This document shows positions 29,769-33,209 of a stretch of DNA of 33,209 bases, piece by piece. The notes under the pieces are model-generated. The model did no database searches. It had not been told where the DNA came from and saw only the letters and a program-made list of their open reading frames with translations. How positions within the stretch are numbered: the first letter of the stretch is position 1; every line of letters starts with the position of its first letter. The position numbers and the translations under genes are program-made. This DNA comes from an uncultured Bacteroidota bacterium (GTDB taxonomy: Bacteria; Bacteroidota; Rhodothermia; Rhodothermales; UBA10348), in the NCBI GenBank assembly GCA_937876355.1, contig CALFHN010000105.1:1-33209 (forward strand), read 5' to 3'.

Positions 29769-30266
29769 ATGCGAACTCTTTATATGAATGAAGTGCAGGT
29801 TAAACGCACGCTAGATCGCCTTGCGCACGAGATAATTGAGCGCAATCGAGGAGTGGAAAAGCTTGTTGTTATCGGTATTCTAACGACAGGTGCTACGCTA
29901 GCGCGTCGGTTGGTGGAGCGTATTAATGCCATAGAAAAATCGGCCATTCAGTCTATTGAACTCGACGTGACTGCATTTCGTGACGATCAACCTTATCAGC
30001 TTGCTGAAACCTCTCTGCCTGACCTCACAGATAAAGCCGTTCTCTTAGTGGATGACGTACTGTTTACGGGCAGAACAGCGCGCGCTGCCTTGGATGCCGT
30101 TGTGCGCTCTGGGAGGCCTGCCTCGATTCAGCTTCTTGCTCTGATAGACCGGGGGCATCGGGAGTACCCTATTCAGCCAGATTATGTGGGACGGATTATG
30201 CCGACCAAACACAAAGAACGAGTTGAAGTCGACCCAAGCGTATTAATTGTCGATATCGTTGAGTGA
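29769..30266 (+). CDS. pyrR: PyrR: pyrimidine operon attenuation regulator / uracil phosphoribosyltransferase
   Basis: A type I phosphoribosyltransferase that in Gram-positives binds pyr mRNA leaders in response to UMP and also converts uracil plus PRPP to UMP. The PRPP-binding loop VLLVDDVLFTGRTARA is at 91-106, preceded by IGILTTGATLARRL and followed by LIDRGHREYPIQPDYVG (125-141) and the usual IMPTKHKERVEV. The length of 165 is slightly short of the typical ~180. No pyr biosynthesis gene is adjacent. The last 24 bases overlap the convergent PASTA gene. Whether it regulates RNA in this organism is open; a terminator precedes it directly. Confidence 0.93.
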   Translation: MRTLYMNEVQVKRTLDRLAHEIIERNRGVEKLVVIGILTTGATLARRLVERINAIEKSAIQSIELDVTAFRDDQPYQLAETSLPDLTDKAVLLVDDVLFTGRTARAALDAVVRSGRPASIQLLALIDRGHREYPIQPDYVGRIMPTKHKERVEVDPSVLIVDIVE

Positions 30267-31052
30267 ATCCTCAAGGCGTTTCAAACGAAGCCGAATCTCA
30301 AACCCTTCCCTGACGCTAGTTCCAGGGGGCGTTCCTTGCTCGACAACCTTGTCCTTTTCCCGTAGCCCGGTAGCATTTCCTATCACCACGGATCGCAGTT
30401 TAAGGGCAAGGAGATTTTCTCGCGCATCGGAAACCATCATGCCAGTAACATCTGGCACCGTGACTAATTTTTCTCCCAGACCCGTTCCAAACCACAACGT
30501 AACTGATGTCCCAGCAGGCACATTTTCGCCGGCCTGAGGATCCTGACGCGTAATAGTATTCGCGTGAGGAGAAGGAATTGAGTCCGGCAAGACGGCGTTA
30601 ATTCGGAGACCTTGGATCGTTATGCGACTCCGTGCTTCTCGAATTGGAAACGACTCTACATTGGGGACCCGAACCGTCGTGGTATCTCCGGCATTGATGG
30701 TCAGATAAATTCGGCGCCCGGGCTTAACCAAAGCTTCAGGGGAAGGGACTTGGTCAATTATGACGTTGCGGGGAAGGTTCGGTTTTCTGAGAATGACCTG
30801 TTCAGACTTCAAGCCGGATTCCAGAAGTAGTGCCGTCGCATCCTCAATCTGAAAGTTGATGACGTTAGGAACAGCGATAGATTCTCCGTGACGCGTAAAA
30901 GAGGGCATCACCCATGTATTCATTACGGCATATGCGACACCCAAAATAAGAATCAATACGGCCGAACCCGCTAACAAATAGGGATTACTAATATAACGCC
31001 GGACCATGCCTACGTAAGAAATAAGGTTATCGCGCGTCAATTTCAATTTCAT
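30243..31052 (-). CDS. Membrane-anchored protein with three PASTA domains, no kinase domain
   Basis: A 269-residue bitopic membrane protein: short basic cytoplasmic N-terminus, transmembrane helix about 25-47, then three PASTA repeats at about 58-121, 126-190 and 196-258. Each begins with the VPNV/VPDV pattern and contains a DA..L.. helix and a GTxV or PGxxI turn. PASTA domains bind peptidoglycan or beta-lactam-like moieties and usually sit on Ser/Thr kinases or class A PBPs; stand-alone forms like this are known in the FCB group. A role in sensing or anchoring to the wall is inferred. The 3' end overlaps pyrR by 24 bases in the opposite orientation. Confidence 0.9.
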   Translation of the reverse strand: MKLKLTRDNLISYVGMVRRYISNPYLLAGSAVLILILGVAYAVMNTWVMPSFTRHGESIAVPNVINFQIEDATALLLESGLKSEQVILRKPNLPRNVIIDQVPSPEALVKPGRRIYLTINAGDTTTVRVPNVESFPIREARSRITIQGLRINAVLPDSIPSPHANTITRQDPQAGENVPAGTSVTLWFGTGLGEKLVTVPDVTGMMVSDARENLLALKLRSVVIGNATGLREKDKVVEQGTPPGTSVREGFEIRLRLKRLEDSLNDIDN

Positions 31053-31095
31053 GCGACATTTACGACCGATGTGAAGCTATGTTCGTCAGGCTTGA

Positions 31096-32364
31096 CTAAT
31101 GCAAAAGAGCCTGATACGTCAAAGCGCGTAGCTGATCATGATCGTCCAGCCCTCTGGCAGGATTGACTTGAGTAAAATAAACGACGACAGTTTGATATTC
31201 TTGGCTTACAAAATAGGTTGAATGATATGCACCGCCCCAACTGAACTCACCTTTGGTGCTGAGTTGTCCATAGGCTCCGGGGTCTAGTATTAATTGAAAT
31301 CCGAGACCAAACCCTGTTCCATTAGTGCGATTTAAGTGACCAACATGATCAGACAGCATGGAAGAGACTGAAACAGGAGAAAGAATTTGTTTTCCATTGC
31401 CGGATCCTCCGTCCAAGATCATCTGAAGAAACCGGGCATAGTCTGCAGCGCTAGAAAGCAACCCGGCGCCACCGGAGAAACTTTTCATAGGTCCAGAGCT
31501 GTATTCGCCCTGACCATTCATTGTACTAGAGTCCGCTGCTCTCGAAAGCGATCCATCGATCGAGCTGTATACCACAGCTAATCTGTCCAGTTTTTCAGCC
31601 GGCAAATAAAAATGAGTATCCATCATTCCCAGCGGTTCAAAAATGCGATCTTTTAGGAATACATCGAGAGGTTGGCCGGACACCTCTTCAATTACAGCAC
31701 CTAAGATGTCTATACTATAACCATATACGAACTCCTCGCCTGGCTGCCGGTCCATAGGGAGAGCCGCCATTCGTCTCACTGTTTCTCGAATGGGTTCTTC
31801 GCGATCCGCAAAGTACCAACCTTGTATTTCTGCCTCCTTCCATTTGTCAGCGGCCGGCCCGTACCCATATCCGATTCCAGAAGTGTGGGTGAGTAGGTGG
31901 CGGATAGTGATCTGCCTGCGGGCGTCCACCACGTCGTACCCGTCACCGTTGGGAACGGCCACAGTAGTTTTTGCAAACTCCGGTAAGTACCTACTTGCGG
32001 GCGCCGTGACAATTAATTTGCCGTCTTCTTGAAGGAGTAGAATGCCAGCACTGATAATCGCTTTGGTTTGTGAAGCGATGCGAAATAGGTCCGTCGTTTC
32101 CATTGCATCTTGTGCCTCGATATCCCTCATTCCGTTAGCGTGTTCAAATATTACTTTGCCGTTTTTAAGGATGATGGTTACAGTGCCCGGTAGACGTCCT
32201 GAATTGACAAACTCGTCAAGAGATTGAGTAAGTTTTGAAAGTCTTTCGGTTGAAACTCCAAGCTGCTCTGGATTCCCTATTTGAAGCTCTTGACCAGCGC
32301 TAGGAAAAGCGACCCAGAACAAAATGACGATAGCGAGAAGGCGGGAAAAATAAGTTTGTTGCAT
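31096..32364 (-). CDS. Exported serine hydrolase of the class C beta-lactamase/esterase family
   Basis: A periplasmic or secreted penicillin-binding-protein-fold hydrolase. A signal peptide of about 24 residues ends PSAGQ. The SxxK motif is Ser98-Gln-Thr-Lys101 (RIASQTK), and the tyrosine is Tyr214 in YGYSIDILG, which aligns with EstB-type YSxxxDVLG. The third motif reads GEFSWGGAYHSTYF (WGG in place of KTG/HSG), also as in EstB-like carboxylesterases. LLTHTSGIGYG (157-167) and FEPLGMMDTHFYLP are further family blocks. The pattern favours an esterase or D-amino-acid peptidase over a true beta-lactamase. It starts 43 bases upstream of (5' to) the PASTA gene on the same strand. Substrate unknown. 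Confidence 0.88.
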   Translation of the reverse strand: MQQTYFSRLLAIVILFWVAFPSAGQELQIGNPEQLGVSTERLSKLTQSLDEFVNSGRLPGTVTIILKNGKVIFEHANGMRDIEAQDAMETTDLFRIASQTKAIISAGILLLQEDGKLIVTAPASRYLPEFAKTTVAVPNGDGYDVVDARRQITIRHLLTHTSGIGYGYGPAADKWKEAEIQGWYFADREEPIRETVRRMAALPMDRQPGEEFVYGYSIDILGAVIEEVSGQPLDVFLKDRIFEPLGMMDTHFYLPAEKLDRLAVVYSSIDGSLSRAADSSTMNGQGEYSSGPMKSFSGGAGLLSSAADYARFLQMILDGGSGNGKQILSPVSVSSMLSDHVGHLNRTNGTGFGLGFQLILDPGAYGQLSTKGEFSWGGAYHSTYFVSQEYQTVVVYFTQVNPARGLDDHDQLRALTYQALLH

Positions 32365-32448
32365 AGTTCCAGGTGGGGAATTTAGGAGGTGATATTGCGC
32401 TTATATAAAAGGTATCAAAAAGGCATGATATTCTGCTACATTTGGGAG

Positions 32449-32478
32449 ATTATATGAAGTGTAACTTTTTTTACGAAA
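32449..32478 (-). promoter_or_regulatory. Possible promoter of the serine hydrolase gene
   Basis: On the minus strand, TTTCGT (32478-32473), an 18-base spacer and a perfect TATAAT (32454-32449) lie about 85 bases before the start codon. The -35 is weak, so this is a tentative call. Confidence 0.35.
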
Positions 32479-32630
32479 GTCGGAAACCCAGTATACTAAC
32501 TGTGGTTGCAGGGGGCCGGTCGAGAATTTGGCAGCCCATAAAGGGCTCTAAAAAGGAGACTTGTTCTACTCCAGAATGACGGTCAGAAAGCGGTTTGTTT
32601 TTGAAGAGATCAATAAGACTCTTCGAGCTC

Positions 32631-32660
32631 TTGACTTCACAATCGAAGTCGCCGTATTAT
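32631..32660 (+). promoter_or_regulatory. Probable rRNA operon promoter
   Basis: TTGACT (32631-32636), an 18-base spacer and TATTAT (32655-32660) form a near-consensus sigma-70-type promoter in the right orientation. Transcription would start near 32667, about 158 bases before the mature 16S end, a normal leader length. ATTATGGCA occurs here and again about 18 bases further on. Confidence 0.55.
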
Positions 32661-32721
32661 GGCAGTCCGCACTAAATTATGGCACGCCACACGTTGGCGA
32701 ACTTAATGAGGTGAATGGAGA

Positions 32722-32731
32722 TGTTCTTTGA
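32722..32731 (+). promoter_or_regulatory. boxA antitermination element of the rRNA leader
   Basis: TGTTCTTTGA matches the boxA core of rRNA leaders (TGYTCTTTRA), to which NusB/S10 bind to prevent premature termination of rRNA transcripts. It sits between the candidate promoter and the 16S start, the canonical position. Confidence 0.7.
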
Positions 32732-32766
32732 TGGAATTGAATATATAGCGAGTCCTTGTCAATACG

Positions 32767-32784
32767 CACTAACTACGGTTAGTG
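32767..32784 (+). other. Hairpin in the 16S leader
   Basis: CACTAAC (32767-32773) and GTTAGTG (32778-32784) form a perfect 7-bp stem around TACG, 40 bases before the mature 16S 5' end. It is probably a leader structure or processing element. Confidence 0.55.
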
Positions 32785-32824
32785 TAAGGAATTGAGTACA
32801 TGAGCAAACCCATTAAACTTTTCT

Positions 32825-33209
<385 letters not shown>

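Larger units (their letters stand above)
32395..32731 (+). other. Chain of three possible small ORFs in the 16S upstream region
   Basis: A consensus-like ribosome-binding site AGGAGGTGAT (32384-32393) precedes a TTG-start frame (32395-32457, 20 codons). Its TGA overlaps the ATG of a 41-codon frame (32454-32579). That frame's TGA overlaps the ATG of a 51-codon frame (32576-32731). I recognise no family. The last frame overlaps the probable rRNA promoter and ends inside boxA, so chance is a real possibility. No larger gene is visible between 32365 and 32824. Confidence 0.2.

Noticed and set aside
32437..32444. TACATTTG, another -7 box match upstream of 16S
   Set aside because: No TTG-type -33 element 19-21 bases upstream; the TTGACT/TATTAT pair downstream is a better rRNA promoter.
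215..32824. Searched intergenic regions for tRNA genes, IS elements and attachment sites
   Set aside because: No cloverleaf pattern, transposase frame or flanking direct repeats recognised by eye; a covariance-model scan would be decisive.

Overview
The window looks like a chromosomal segment of a Gram-negative, aerobic, moderate-GC bacterium of the Bacteroidota/Rhodothermota side of the FCB group. Four things point there. One secreted protein ends in a type IX secretion (Por) sorting domain. A TonB-dependent receptor begins with a carboxypeptidase-regulatory-like domain. Several exported proteins are lipoproteins. The nuoA promoter carries a TAnnTTTG -7 box. The 16S rRNA start at the right edge is bacterial, but too short for me to place more precisely. 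I see no plasmid, phage, IS or CRISPR signature; this is mostly core genome with an accessory-looking stretch of secreted hydrolases in the middle.

Layout. 1-5525 is an envelope quality-control block: the end of tatC, an S41 C-terminal processing protease, an M20-type amidase/carbamoylase, an HtrA/DegP-type lipoprotein protease and an M23 metallopeptidase. 5659-14252 (minus) is nuoABCDEFGH followed at once by rpe. It has a good promoter upstream of nuoA, and nuoI-N do not follow. 14521-17313 (minus) is a large TonB-dependent receptor. It has a strong rho-independent terminator behind it and a structured, Fur-box-like leader in front. 17624-20872 (minus) is a tandem pair of D-aminoacylase-family lipoproteins, the upstream one lacking the HxH metal motif. 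20973-21910 is a YdfG-type SDR with its terminator. 21955-25444 (plus) holds two secreted beta-propeller-like proteins: choice-of-anchor B with a sorting domain, and a lipoprotein fusing a cytochrome-type domain to a YncE-like propeller. 25441-27759 (minus) is a TPR protein plus a DUF368/PopT-type membrane protein. 27988-30266 (plus) carries tmk, a Fur-family regulator, a small secreted protein and pyrR. 30243-32364 (minus) carries a PASTA protein and a serine hydrolase. 32365-32824 is the rRNA leader region, with promoter, boxA and hairpin, and 16S rRNA runs off the right edge.

How it works together. Proteins leave through Tat/Sec. HtrA, the S41 protease and the M23 enzyme maintain the periplasm and cell wall. 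The TonB receptor and lipoprotein amidohydrolases look like nutrient acquisition, with Complex I supplying respiratory energy.

The most unusual pattern is a set of short tandem repeats at the 5' ends of at least five different genes. Units of 13-15 bp (not multiples of three) lie in leaders, including ten 14-bp copies ending one base before the htrA start codon. Units of 6 and 12 bp (in frame) lie just inside coding sequences. Other points worth a second look are the structured TonB-receptor leader, a terminator 18-23 bases before the pyrR start codon, and a chain of three ATGA-linked small ORFs in the 16S leader region.
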